Origin: an uncultured Algibacter sp. | GTDB lineage: Bacteria; Bacteroidota; Bacteroidia; Flavobacteriales; Flavobacteriaceae | Reading direction: 5' to 3' | NCBI GenBank assembly: GCA_947499935.1 | Contig: CANMQH010000001.1 | Span: 434,001-498,000, forward strand | DNA length: 64,000 nucleotides | In this document: positions 25,915-34,337 of the stretch, in pieces | How positions within the stretch are numbered: the stretch's first letter is position 1 | Layout: every line of letters begins with the position of its first letter | Notes under the pieces: generated by a model | Database searches by the model: none | Told to the model about the DNA's origin: nothing | The model's input: only the letters and a program-made list of their open reading frames with translations | Program-made: the position numbers and the translations under genes

Positions 25915-27192
25915 CTACCATTCGTTAATTTTATTAGAATCTAGTTTTATAAAAATAAATATTAAAATAGTAAATGCCCATAGTCCAGAACCGCCATAAC
26001 TAAATAAAGGTAATGGAATACCAATGGTAGGAATTAAACCCATGACCATACCAATATTAATAAGAAAATGTATAAAAATAATTGAAGCTACCCCATAGCC
26101 ATATACTCTACTAAATTGTGATTTTTGAGTTTCGGCTAAATGCAATATACGCAGTAAAAGTAATACGAATGTAATAACAACAAAAGCGCTACCAAGAAAA
26201 CCCCATTCTTCGCCAACAGTACTAAAAATATAATCGGTATGTTGTTCGGGTACAAATTTACCCATAGTTCTTGTACCTTCCATAAAGCCTTTGCCAGAAA
26301 ACCCTCCCGAACTTATAGCCTTTTCAGATTCATTTAAGTTATATGCAAATGTTTTTTTCATTTGCTGAAGTTTAATAGGGTCTTTTTCTAAACGAAGCCA
26401 TAGGCTAATTCTATCTTGCTGGTGAGGTTGTAAAATATTTTGGTAAAAGAATTTTACGCCAAAAGAAATTGCTACAGCTATAGTTAGGATAAATATAGAT
26501 TGAAATGTTTTAATTTTCTTTTTATTAAAAAAATGAAAAATTAATACAAATAACAATGCTAATAAAGCGCTTATATATGCACCAAATTTTAATGATAAAA
26601 TAGATATTAAAATAACAGAAATGGCAACTGTTAAATAATATTGCGGTAAGCCTTCTCGGTAAAGAACAAAAAAGAAAGCACCATAAACAATCGTGCTACC
26701 TGTATCATTTTGTAATAGTACCAGTATAGCAGGAATGATAATAATTATAAATGTTTGTATTTGATCTTTAAGTCTATTAATATTTGTGTTAAGATCACTT
26801 ACATATTTTGCTACAGCTAGAGCTGTAGCTGTTTTAGCAAACTCACTAGGTTGTATTGTAAAACTACCTATACCATACCACGAAGTAGCTCCATTTACGT
26901 TTTTACCAAATATAAATAATCCGATTAGAGATAGCATGGATATTATATATAATACACTGGAAAAACGCTCGTAAAATTTGGCGTCTACAGCTAATAAAAG
27001 AATAATTAAGCCAAAGGTTAAAAAAATAAATATAAGTTGTTTTCCAAAGGGTTGCGAGAAATCAAAATAATCAACAGTTATACCTGTATGAGAAGCCGAT
27101 AAGATATTTAACCAACCAAATCCAACTAGCAAGAAAAAAAGAATAATGGTAGTCCAATCAAATTTATAATGTCTGTTAGTGTCCCTAACCAT
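25915..27192 (-). CDS. rodA: Rod shape-determining glycosyltransferase RodA
   Basis: The 425-residue SEDS protein has about 10 membrane helices. Typical stretches are NGATSWYGIGSFTIQPSEFAK (about 98-118), VLLQNDTGSTIVYGAFF (about 157-173, with the conserved Asp), and IGMVMGLIPTIGIPLPLFSYGGSG (about 379-402). It polymerises lipid II glycan chains in the elongasome, together with PBP2, whose gene ends at the same position where this one starts (1-base overlap). It is the fifth gene of mreB-mreC-mreD-mrdA-rodA. Confidence 0.96.
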   Translation of the reverse strand: MVRDTNRHYKFDWTTIILFFLLVGFGWLNILSASHTGITVDYFDFSQPFGKQLIFIFLTFGLIILLLAVDAKFYERFSSVLYIISMLSLIGLFIFGKNVNGATSWYGIGSFTIQPSEFAKTATALAVAKYVSDLNTNINRLKDQIQTFIIIIIPAILVLLQNDTGSTIVYGAFFFVLYREGLPQYYLTVAISVILISILSLKFGAYISALLALLFVLIFHFFNKKKIKTFQSIFILTIAVAISFGVKFFYQNILQPHQQDRISLWLRLEKDPIKLQQMKKTFAYNLNESEKAISSGGFSGKGFMEGTRTMGKFVPEQHTDYIFSTVGEEWGFLGSAFVVITFVLLLLRILHLAETQKSQFSRVYGYGVASIIFIHFLINIGMVMGLIPTIGIPLPLFSYGGSGLWAFTILIFIFIKLDSNKINEW

Positions 27193-29129
27193 TAATTTTT
27201 GGGTTTGTTTATAGTTTTTAAAAGTCTTTTTAGTCTATAATATTCTTGTTCTTCAACAATTTGTAAAGCGGTTTGACCATTAATTTTAAAAGGTTCGCCA
27301 GAGTAAGGTTTAGCATATTCATTTTCCAAACTGTGTTTTAAAAGCCATTCTTCTAAATCTGTTCGAGTTATATGTCCTTTAATGTGTTTTTCTATCATTA
27401 AACTAGCAACTTTACCAGCAAATCGACTTCCCCAATATCCGTTTTCAACAAATACTGCAATAGCTATTTGAGGATTATCTTTTGGAGCAAATGCTAAAAA
27501 AATAGAATGATCAGTAAGCTGAGTTCTTGTACTATCTATAATCGCAAAATTTTCTACAGTACCTGTTTTTCCACAAATATCAATGTCTTTTACCTGTAAA
27601 GAGGCCGCTGTTCCTTTTTTGTATACTTGTAACATACCTTCAATGACAGGTTCAAAATGCGCTTTGTCAATGGTTGTTTTTTTAGGTTTTGTAAATTGTT
27701 CTTTAAGTTTTTCGCCCTCAATATTTTTAATGATATGTGGTGTGTAATAAAACCCCCTGTTGGCAATGGCGGCAGCCATATTTGCTAATTGTATAGGCGT
27801 TGTTGCTACTTCGCCCTGCCCAATGGCATTAGAAATAGTATATGTAGAATAAAACGTTTTTGGATATATGTGTTTGTAGTAAGCTCTATCTGGAATTCTA
27901 CCTTTTTGGCCTACAAATAAATCGTTATTTAAAAACTGACCTAAACCAAAACTTTTAACATGTTTGCTCCAATTATCGATACCTTTTGAAGCATTACTTT
28001 CTTTATCCAAAATTTTTCGGTAAGCTGTAGCAAAATAAGCATTACATGAGCGTTGTATGCCAGCAATCAGATTATTCCTTGTTCCGGAATTACAATGGCA
28101 TTTCATAAAGCGATTACCATATTTATAACCTCTATAACATGTTACAGATTCGTCTGCCGTTATAACGCCTTCTTGTAATCCAATTAGAGCATTCATGAGT
28201 TTAAAAGGAGAGCCAGGTTCGTAAACACCTTGTAAACTTCTGTTAAATAATGGTTTTGCTATAGAATCGTTGTATAATTTAGTAAAGTTTTTTGAGCGGT
28301 CTCTACCTACCAGAATATTAGGATTATATGTTGGCGCTGCAACCATAGCCAATATTTCTCCTGATGATGGTTCTATGGCAATAACACCCCCACGTTTATT
28401 TTGCATTAATAGCTCACCATAAGCTTGTAGTTTAGCATCGATAGTAATTTTAATATCTTTACCTTGTGCAGGTATGGTATCAAACTTCCCGTCTTTATAA
28501 GGGCCAATATTTCTGTTAAATCTATCTTTCTGAATAAATTTTATGCCTTTAATACCGCGTAGTGTTTTTTCGTATGAGGCTTCTACACCTTGTTTACCAA
28601 TGAGGTCACCCATTATATAGTATGGGTCTTTTTTAATGGTTTTATTGTTAACTTCTCCAATATCTCCTAAAACGTTAGCGCCAATTGTAGTTTCATAGTA
28701 TCTAAGAGAACGTTTTTGAATATAAAAACCTTGAAATTTTCGCATTTTTTCTTGTAGAACAGCGTAATCTTCTTTGGAGAGGTGCGATAGAAAAACATAA
28801 GGTAATCTGGGCGAATGACGATAGGCTTTCTTATATGTTTTAATGAATTGTTCTTTGTTTATTTTTAATAGATTACAAAACTCTATAGTGTCTAAGGGTT
28901 CTACTTCGCGAGGAATAACCATAACATCATAAGATGGTTGGTTGGCTACTAAAAGTTGACCATTTCTATCGTATACAAATCCGCGTTTTGGATAATCATA
29001 AACCTTTCTAATAGCATTATCTTCATATAAATTATGTGCACTTGAATTATAGACTTGAAGATAAAAAAGTCTTGAAAGAAATAAAACACCAACACTAATT
29101 ATGGTTATGAAAAGTAAAAATTGTCTCAT
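27192..29129 (-). CDS. mrdA: Penicillin-binding protein 2 (elongasome transpeptidase)
   Basis: The product has 645 residues: N-terminal membrane anchor (2-22), pedestal/dimerisation domain (about 45-215, with PKRGFVYDRNGQLLVANQP), and a transpeptidase domain with the serine motif GSPFK (SxxK, about 306-310), SCNAYF, and KTGT (about 520-523). It cross-links new peptidoglycan in side-wall growth and activates RodA. It overlaps mreD by 4 bp (ATGA) and rodA by 1 bp, so the operon is tightly coupled. Standard family length; nothing odd in the active-site motifs. Confidence 0.96.
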   Translation of the reverse strand: MRQFLLFITIISVGVLFLSRLFYLQVYNSSAHNLYEDNAIRKVYDYPKRGFVYDRNGQLLVANQPSYDVMVIPREVEPLDTIEFCNLLKINKEQFIKTYKKAYRHSPRLPYVFLSHLSKEDYAVLQEKMRKFQGFYIQKRSLRYYETTIGANVLGDIGEVNNKTIKKDPYYIMGDLIGKQGVEASYEKTLRGIKGIKFIQKDRFNRNIGPYKDGKFDTIPAQGKDIKITIDAKLQAYGELLMQNKRGGVIAIEPSSGEILAMVAAPTYNPNILVGRDRSKNFTKLYNDSIAKPLFNRSLQGVYEPGSPFKLMNALIGLQEGVITADESVTCYRGYKYGNRFMKCHCNSGTRNNLIAGIQRSCNAYFATAYRKILDKESNASKGIDNWSKHVKSFGLGQFLNNDLFVGQKGRIPDRAYYKHIYPKTFYSTYTISNAIGQGEVATTPIQLANMAAAIANRGFYYTPHIIKNIEGEKLKEQFTKPKKTTIDKAHFEPVIEGMLQVYKKGTAASLQVKDIDICGKTGTVENFAIIDSTRTQLTDHSIFLAFAPKDNPQIAIAVFVENGYWGSRFAGKVASLMIEKHIKGHITRTDLEEWLLKHSLENEYAKPYSGEPFKINGQTALQIVEEQEYYRLKRLLKTINKPKN

Positions 29130-29632
29130 TTAGTTTTTCTACTAAAAATAATAGTTAACGTAATACTTAATAAAATAGTAAATATACTTGAGAATAACGT
29201 TTTTTGAAGGATTAAAATTATTTTAGAAATGCTAAATATTTCAAAAGAAAATAAAATAATATGATGCAAAACGGTTAACAATGTAAAATAAGTTAGTTTT
29301 GCTCCAAAATCAACGCTGTTAAACCGAACAGTTTGATGATCATATATAGTACCGAAAGATGATTTTAAAACAACAGGTCTTACGTAAGCAATACAAACTG
29401 ATGCTCCTGCATGTATGCCACCCGTGTCTAAAAATAAATCAATTATTAGCCCTATAAGAAAGCTTAGTATTATAAATAAAACGCGTTTGTTCCTAACAGG
29501 GAATAATGCAATAAATATGATATATATATAAGGATTTATATAGCCTAAAAAATTAATATGATTAAGTATAAGCACCTGTAAAAGTATAAGTACTATAAAG
29601 CGGATACTATGAATAGATAAAATACTATTCAT
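29126..29632 (-). CDS. mreD: Rod shape-determining membrane protein MreD
   Basis: The 168-residue protein is hydrophobic with about five membrane helices. FLGYINPYIYIIFIALFP (about 28-45) and IGLIIDLFLDTGGIHAGAS (about 60-78) are typical of the Bacteroidota MreD. Family sequence identity is low in general, but the position between mreC and mrdA makes the call firm. It probably scaffolds MreC and PBP2 in the inner membrane. One base separates it from mreC. Confidence 0.9.
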   Translation of the reverse strand: MNSILSIHSIRFIVLILLQVLILNHINFLGYINPYIYIIFIALFPVRNKRVLFIILSFLIGLIIDLFLDTGGIHAGASVCIAYVRPVVLKSSFGTIYDHQTVRFNSVDFGAKLTYFTLLTVLHHIILFSFEIFSISKIILILQKTLFSSIFTILLSITLTIIFSRKTK

Positions 29633-30448
29633 TTAATTATTTTTTATAAGATTATTAATTTCTTCTCGATTAACATTTTTTATGATATGAACGTATTCAA
29701 TATTAGTCATATCATTAAATAGCTGTACATTAATTTCATAATAATTTTCGGCAACATCTAGTTTGTAATCTTTAATTATTCCTATGTGAATGCCTTTAGG
29801 GAAAATAGAAGAACGCCCTGAGGTAACTATGGTATCTCCTTTATGTAAAGCTGCTATTTTAGGAATATCTGTAAGTTGAACATATTCTGGAGATTTCCCA
29901 TTCCATTTGAGGGTGCCAAAATGATTTGTTTTTTTTAACTGAGCACTTATCCTACTCGTCGTGTTTAAAATAGAAAGTACTGTAGCGTAATTTTTGCTTG
30001 TTTTATCAATAATCCCAATAATACCTTTGGATGAAATAACTCCAAAATCTTGACCTATACTATCTTTTGAACCTTTATTTATAGTTAAGAAATTATCGGT
30101 TAATGCATAACTATTTTTTATAATATTACAATTATAAAATTTATAAGATGTTCCAAAAGTGACACTGTCTACATAAACAGAATCAATGTTAGTCACCGTG
30201 TTGTGCAGCAGCTCACGTAACTGTTTGTTTTCTTCTGCTAATAGGTCGTTTTGTGATTTTAAATTAAAATAACCACTAATATTGTTTAAAGAATTGTAAA
30301 CACCACCCGTTAGAAAATTAGCCGAATTAATAAATTTACTTTTATGATATGTATGAGATTGTATGGTAAACAATAACGAAAGGCCAAATAACACCAAAAA
30401 CAACAAGAAGTTTGTATTTCTTATAAAAAAGTTGATGATTTGTTGCAT
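29633..30448 (-). CDS. mreC: Rod shape-determining protein MreC
   Basis: The product has 271 residues: short cytoplasmic start, one membrane helix (about 12-28), a coiled coil (about 60-85, SQNDLLAEENKQLRELL) and a beta-rich periplasmic domain with DFGVISSKGIIGIIDKTSKNYA (about 128-149) and GTLKWNGKSPEYVQLTDIPK. MreC links cytoplasmic MreB with PBP2 in the periplasm. It lies 16 bp after mreB and one base before mreD. Confidence 0.94.
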   Translation of the reverse strand: MQQIINFFIRNTNFLLFLVLFGLSLLFTIQSHTYHKSKFINSANFLTGGVYNSLNNISGYFNLKSQNDLLAEENKQLRELLHNTVTNIDSVYVDSVTFGTSYKFYNCNIIKNSYALTDNFLTINKGSKDSIGQDFGVISSKGIIGIIDKTSKNYATVLSILNTTSRISAQLKKTNHFGTLKWNGKSPEYVQLTDIPKIAALHKGDTIVTSGRSSIFPKGIHIGIIKDYKLDVAENYYEINVQLFNDMTNIEYVHIIKNVNREEINNLIKNN

Positions 30449-30464
30449 GGCTAATAAGAGTCAA

Positions 30465-31493
30465 CTATTTTATCAATACACTCTTGTATTTTGGTAAATT
30501 TTTAAGTGTAATTCCAGTGCCTCGCACAACAGCGCGCAGTGGGTCTTCAGCAATGTAAACAGGTAAATCTGTTTTTTGCGATAAACGTTTGTCTAAACCA
30601 CGTAGCATAGAGCCACCACCAGCTAAATAAATACCAGTATTGTAAATATCGGCAGCTAATTCTGGAGGTGTTTGAGATAAGGTTTCCATAACGGCATCTT
30701 CAATACGTAAAATAGATTTATCTAAAGCTTTTGCTATTTCTCTATGTGAAATAGAGACTTGTTTTGGCTTTCCTGTTAATAAATCACGACCTTGAACACT
30801 CATGTCTTCTGGAGGAAGTTCTAAATCTTCGGTAGCAGCACCAATTTGTATTTTTATTTTTTCGGCTGTGCGTTCTCCAACGTATAAATTATGCTGAGTA
30901 CGCATGTAGTATACAATATCGTTTGTAAATACATCTCCTGCAATTTTTACAGATTTGTCACAAACAATACCACCAAGAGCAATAACAGCAATTTCTGTTG
31001 TACCACCACCTATATCTACCACCATGTTACCTTTAGGTTGCATAATATCTACACCAATACCAATAGCTGCAGCCATAGGTTCGTGTATTAAATATACTTC
31101 TTTGCCATTAACACGTTCGGCACTTTCTTTAACAGCACGCATCTCTACCTCTGTAATACCAGATGGTATGCAAATAACCATACGAAGGGCAGGTGTAAAA
31201 AACTTTTTCTTTAGTGCAGGTATGTTTTTAATAAACATACTTATCATTTGTTCCGAAGCATCAAAATCGGCTATAACACCATCTTTTAAAGGTCGGATGG
31301 TTTTTATGTTTTCATGAGTTTTACCTTGCATTAAGCTGGCTTCTTGGCCAACAGCAATTATTTTACCAGAAATTCTATCTCGTGCAACAATAGATGGAGC
31401 GTCTACAACTACCTTGTCGTTATGAATAATAAGAGTATTTGCAGTACCTAAATCTATTGCAATTTCTTCAGTTAAGAAATCAAAAAATCCCAT
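30465..31493 (-). CDS. mreB: Rod shape-determining actin homologue MreB
   Basis: The 342-residue protein has the actin-fold nucleotide motifs: IAIDLGTANTLI (phosphate 1, about 12-23), VVDIGGGTTEIAVIAL (phosphate 2, about 158-173) and YLAGGGSMLRGLD (adenosine, about 286-298). The N-terminal GFFDFLTEEI gives an amphipathic membrane-binding stretch. MreB filaments orient the elongasome. It is first in the five-gene minus-strand operon. I see no strong promoter motif in the upstream 315 bp on this strand. Confidence 0.97.
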   Translation of the reverse strand: MGFFDFLTEEIAIDLGTANTLIIHNDKVVVDAPSIVARDRISGKIIAVGQEASLMQGKTHENIKTIRPLKDGVIADFDASEQMISMFIKNIPALKKKFFTPALRMVICIPSGITEVEMRAVKESAERVNGKEVYLIHEPMAAAIGIGVDIMQPKGNMVVDIGGGTTEIAVIALGGIVCDKSVKIAGDVFTNDIVYYMRTQHNLYVGERTAEKIKIQIGAATEDLELPPEDMSVQGRDLLTGKPKQVSISHREIAKALDKSILRIEDAVMETLSQTPPELAADIYNTGIYLAGGGSMLRGLDKRLSQKTDLPVYIAEDPLRAVVRGTGITLKNLPKYKSVLIK

Positions 31494-31808
31494 GTATTAA
31501 ATTGTAATTTATTAAGTTAGTATGTTGTTGACCTAAAAGTCATAAAACTAAAGAAAAAAAAGGAGTTTATTAGTGTATAATTTATAATTTATTTTCTCGT
31601 GCTCGCGTAAAAACTGTTTTATTATTATTAGAGCCATTTAAACTTTTTAAATTACAGCGAAAATTAGGAGTTTTTAGTTAGTTTTAAGATGGTTTTTAGT
31701 TAATTGAAATTCGTTAATTGAATTTCAAACTTTATAAACGGTTTTTTCTTTTAACTATTTCATTAACTTAATATTTTAGCACTTTATTAAAATAGTTATA
31801 TTAGCCCT
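31494..31808. other. 315-bp intergenic region between mreB and the Rrf2 regulator
   Basis: The two genes diverge from here. No small ORF with a convincing start is seen. A 14-bp tandem repeat with one mismatch, GTTAATTGAAATTC (31699-31712) and GTTAATTGAATTTC (31713-31726), contains an inverted repeat GAAATTC-N7-GAATTTC (31706-31726), which could be an operator about 85 bp upstream of the regulator gene. TATTTTAG- and TATATTAG-like boxes near 31772 and 31797 are weak promoter candidates for the plus strand. Confidence 0.4.
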
Positions 31809-32222
31809 ATGCTATCTAAAAAAACAAAATACGGATTAAAAGCACTCACTTTTATTGCTAGGAGTGAAGGTGATTCACCAGTGCAAGTCGGTGAGATAGC
31901 TAAAAGTGAACAAATTCCACAGAAATTTTTAGAAGGTATTCTCTTAACATTAAGAAAATCTGGCATTTTAGGTTCTAAAAAAGGGAAGCATGGCGGGTAT
32001 TACCTTCGTCAAGAACCTTCTGAAATAAAAATGACCGATGTTATGCGCGTTCTTGAAGGGCCAATCGCTATGATACCCTGCGTAAGTTTAAATTATTATG
32101 AAAAATGTTATGATTGCCCCGATGAGCATCAATGCAGCGTTCATAAGTTAATGATTGAGGTGCGTGATAATACACTTCAGGTCTTTAGAAATACCACACT
32201 TGCAGATTTATCAGGTGTATAA
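31809..32222 (+). CDS. Rrf2-family transcriptional regulator, probably of the cys operon
   Basis: The 137-residue protein has an Rrf2 winged helix-turn-helix (1-80: KTKYGLKALTFIA, VGEIAKSEQIPQKFLEGILLTLRKSGIL, GKHGGYYL) followed by a dimerisation helix. Cysteines at 91, 100, 103 and 109 (C-x8-C-x2-C-x5-C) lie where IscR and NsrR bind an Fe-S cluster, but the spacing differs, so cluster binding is only possible. Rrf2 proteins such as CymR and CysR control sulfur assimilation, and the next ten genes on this strand are sulfur genes. A palindrome resembling Rrf2 sites overlaps the start of that transcript (32350-32370). Confidence 0.85.
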   Translation: MLSKKTKYGLKALTFIARSEGDSPVQVGEIAKSEQIPQKFLEGILLTLRKSGILGSKKGKHGGYYLRQEPSEIKMTDVMRVLEGPIAMIPCVSLNYYEKCYDCPDEHQCSVHKLMIEVRDNTLQVFRNTTLADLSGV

Positions 32223-32316
32223 TCTTTATGATACTTTAATAAAAGTATCTTTTTTTGTTAGTTTTCTTCATTTTATTGTCCAAATACTTCAATATTATTA
32301 ATTTTTTTAAAGTGGG

Positions 32317-32346
32317 TTTGTAGTTACAAAAAAAATACTATTTTTG
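32317..32346 (+). promoter_or_regulatory. Promoter of the sulfate-assimilation operon
   Basis: TTTG (32317-32320) and TATTTTTG (32339-32346) are 18 bp apart, a full match to the Bacteroidota promoter consensus. Transcription should begin near 32352, leaving a leader of about 38 bases before DUF2061. Confidence 0.85.
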
Positions 32347-32370
32347 TAATCCCTACTAAATTGATAGGAA
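32324..32370 (+). promoter_or_regulatory. Two operator-like inverted repeats over the cys promoter
   Basis: TTACAAAAA (32324-32332) and TTTTTGTAA (32341-32349) form a perfect 9-bp inverted repeat with an 8-bp spacer that covers the -7 box. Next to it, at 32350-32370, lies TCCCTAC-TAAATT-GATAGGAA, an imperfect palindrome at the expected transcription start, similar in form to sites of CymR-type Rrf2 regulators. Either could be the binding site of the Rrf2 protein encoded just upstream; binding is inferred. Confidence 0.6.
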
Positions 32371-32389
32371 TAATATAAAATAAAAATAA

Positions 32390-32647
32390 ATGATAGCGCA
32401 AATGTTATTAAAAGGTAAGGATAAGTCTACTTATAAAGATGATAGTGCTGGTGAGAAGCCAATACGAAGTATAGCAAAAGCATTGAGTTGGAGGGTTATA
32501 GGTACTTTGGATACTTTAATTGTTTCTTATGTCTTAACAGGTGAGATTTCAGTAGCAGCCTCTATTGCATCCATAGATTTTATTACTAAAATGATATTAT
32601 ACTTTTTTCATGAACGCGCATGGAACTCCATTAAGTGGGGTAAATAA
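32390..32647 (+). CDS. DUF2061 membrane protein
   Basis: The 85-residue protein has two hydrophobic segments (about 36-50 and 52-70) in the DUF2061 pattern: RSIAKALSWRVIGTLDTLIVSYVLTG and FITKMILYFFHERAWNSIKWG. The ending HERAWNxIxWG is diagnostic. It is the first gene of the cys operon, 12 bp before cysH. DUF2061 genes often stand with sulfate assimilation genes in Bacteroidota, but no activity is known; a role in sulfate or sulfite passage has been suggested only by context. There are 24 hydrophilic residues before the domain. Confidence 0.85.
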   Translation: MIAQMLLKGKDKSTYKDDSAGEKPIRSIAKALSWRVIGTLDTLIVSYVLTGEISVAASIASIDFITKMILYFFHERAWNSIKWGK

Positions 32648-32659
32648 ATATAAATTAAG

Positions 32660-33280
32660 ATGTTTACAGAAAGTCAAATAGAAGAATTAAATATAAGTTT
32701 AGAAAAAGCAACGCCAGCTGAAATTATTGAGAAAGCTTTTAAGCTTAGCGATAAAGCTGTTGTTACAACCAACTTTAGACCTTATGAAGCCGCTATTTTA
32801 CATGCTGTTAGTAAGGTAGAAGCTAATATCCCTGTGGTTTGGTGCGATACAGGTTACAATACACCACAAACTTATAAGCACGCAGAACAAGTGATTAAAG
32901 ATTTAAGCTTGAATGTATCATTATATGTGCCAAAACAAACATCGTCTCATAGAGATGTGGTTATGGGAATTCCTAGCGTAGATGCGCCAGAGCACGCTTT
33001 ATTTACAGAACAAGTAAAGTTAGAGCCTTTTAAGCGAGCGATGGAAGAGCATAAACCAAACGTATGGTTTACAAATTTACGTCAGGGGCAAACTGCATTT
33101 AGAAACAGTATAGGGATTTTTAGTTTAAGTAAAGATGGTGTTTTAAAAGTGAGTCCATTCTATTTTTGGTCTGATGAAAAATTAGATGCCTATTTAGAAG
33201 AAAATAACTTGCCAAATGAGTTCAAATATTTCGATCCAACTAAAGCATTAGAAAATAGAGAGTGTGGATTACACGCTTAA
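32660..33280 (+). CDS. cysH: Adenylylsulfate/phosphoadenylylsulfate reductase
   Basis: The 206-residue protein is of the PAPS reductase/ATP-sulfurylase small-subunit fold. VVWCDTGYNTPQTYKHAEQ (about 59-77) is the nucleotide-binding loop and the C-terminal ECGLHA holds the catalytic Cys202. Only two cysteines are present (62 and 202); the CC and CxxC pairs that hold the 4Fe-4S cluster in bacterial APS reductases are missing. It should reduce activated sulfate to sulfite using thioredoxin. Lack of the cluster suggests PAPS use, but no APS kinase is in the window, so the substrate remains open. The length is shorter than the 230-250 usual in E. coli-type enzymes. Confidence 0.88.
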   Translation: MFTESQIEELNISLEKATPAEIIEKAFKLSDKAVVTTNFRPYEAAILHAVSKVEANIPVVWCDTGYNTPQTYKHAEQVIKDLSLNVSLYVPKQTSSHRDVVMGIPSVDAPEHALFTEQVKLEPFKRAMEEHKPNVWFTNLRQGQTAFRNSIGIFSLSKDGVLKVSPFYFWSDEKLDAYLEENNLPNEFKYFDPTKALENRECGLHA

Positions 33281-33293
33281 AAAAAATAATATT

Positions 33294-34199
33294 ATGAAGA
33301 AAGATACATCAAATATCAATTCACTAGAAAACGAAGCTATATATATAATGAGAGAAGTTGCGGCACAGTTTGAAAAACCTGTATTGTTGTTCTCTGGAGG
33401 AAAAGACTCTATTACTTTGGTAAGATTAGCTGTAAAAGCATTCTATCCAGCAAAAGTGCCTTTTCCATTAATGCATATAGATACTGGGCACAACTTCCCA
33501 GAAACGATTGAGTTTAGAGATCGCTTGTGTAAAGAATTGGGTCTAGAATTGATTGTTAGAAACGTACAAGATTCTATTGACGAAGGTAAAGTGAAAGAAG
33601 AATCTGGGCGTTACGCAAGTAGAAACATGTTGCAAACAACAACACTTTTAGATGCTTTAGAAGAATTTAAATTTGATGCAGCAATTGGTGGAGCAAGACG
33701 TGATGAGGAGAAAGCAAGAGCTAAAGAGCGTATTTTTTCTGTTCGTGATGATTTTGGACAATGGGACGAGAAAAACCAAAGACCAGAATTGTTTGATATG
33801 CTAAATGGTGATATTGATCATGGTCAAAATGTACGTGTGTTCCCCATTTCAAACTGGACAGAATTAGATGTTTGGTCTTATATAGAAAAAGAAAATATTG
33901 AAATTCCATCCATTTATTTTGCACACAAACGTAAAGTGTTTTTAAGAGATGGTATGATTTGGTCTGCCGAAGATGGTATCGTTTATAGAGATGACAACGA
34001 AGAAGTTATTGAAGAAATGGTGCGTTTTAGAACCGTTGGAGACATGAGTTGTACAGCAGCTGTATTATCAGATGCTGTTTCAATTTCAAAAGTTGTAGAA
34101 GAAATTAGAGATTCTACAATTTCAGAACGAGGGGCGCGTATTGATGATAAACGATCGGAAGCCGCCATGGAAAAACGTAAGCAACAGGGGTATTTCTAG
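33294..34199 (+). CDS. cysD: Sulfate adenylyltransferase subunit 2
   Basis: The ATG at 33294 is chosen (301 residues) since ten upstream in-frame codons overlap the cysH 3' end. The PP-loop ATPase motif LLFSGGKDSITLVRLA is at about 31-46, PLMHIDTGHNFPETIEFRD at about 61-79, and GGARRDEEKARAKERIFS at about 126-143. The C-terminal part (VRFRTVGDMSCTAAVLS) is typical. With CysN it forms ATP sulfurylase, making APS from sulfate and ATP. It starts 13 bp after cysH; a repeat-filled gap of 138 bp separates it from cysN. Confidence 0.96.
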   Translation: MKKDTSNINSLENEAIYIMREVAAQFEKPVLLFSGGKDSITLVRLAVKAFYPAKVPFPLMHIDTGHNFPETIEFRDRLCKELGLELIVRNVQDSIDEGKVKEESGRYASRNMLQTTTLLDALEEFKFDAAIGGARRDEEKARAKERIFSVRDDFGQWDEKNQRPELFDMLNGDIDHGQNVRVFPISNWTELDVWSYIEKENIEIPSIYFAHKRKVFLRDGMIWSAEDGIVYRDDNEEVIEEMVRFRTVGDMSCTAAVLSDAVSISKVVEEIRDSTISERGARIDDKRSEAAMEKRKQQGYF

Positions 34200-34204
34200 A
34201 ATGG

Positions 34205-34332
34205 TTAATAGTAGTTGGTTATTAGTTAATAATAGCCAATCAAAACTCAAAAAAATATTAAAAAATAAGTTGTTTAAGTTTTATTGGAGATTTAGAGAAA
34301 TCAAATAACCATAAACCAGCAACCAATAACAG
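34205..34332. repeat. Inverted-repeat element between cysD and cysN
   Basis: The left end has TTGGTTATTAGTTAATAA (about 34215-34232) and the right end has AACCAGCAACCAATAACAG (about 34314-34332), which are approximately inverted. The interior, with AATATTAAAAAATAA and AGATTTAGAGAAA, is shared with the element at 44496-44623. It separates two subunit genes that are usually adjacent. No ORF is inside. Confidence 0.6.
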
Positions 34333-34337
34333 CAAAG

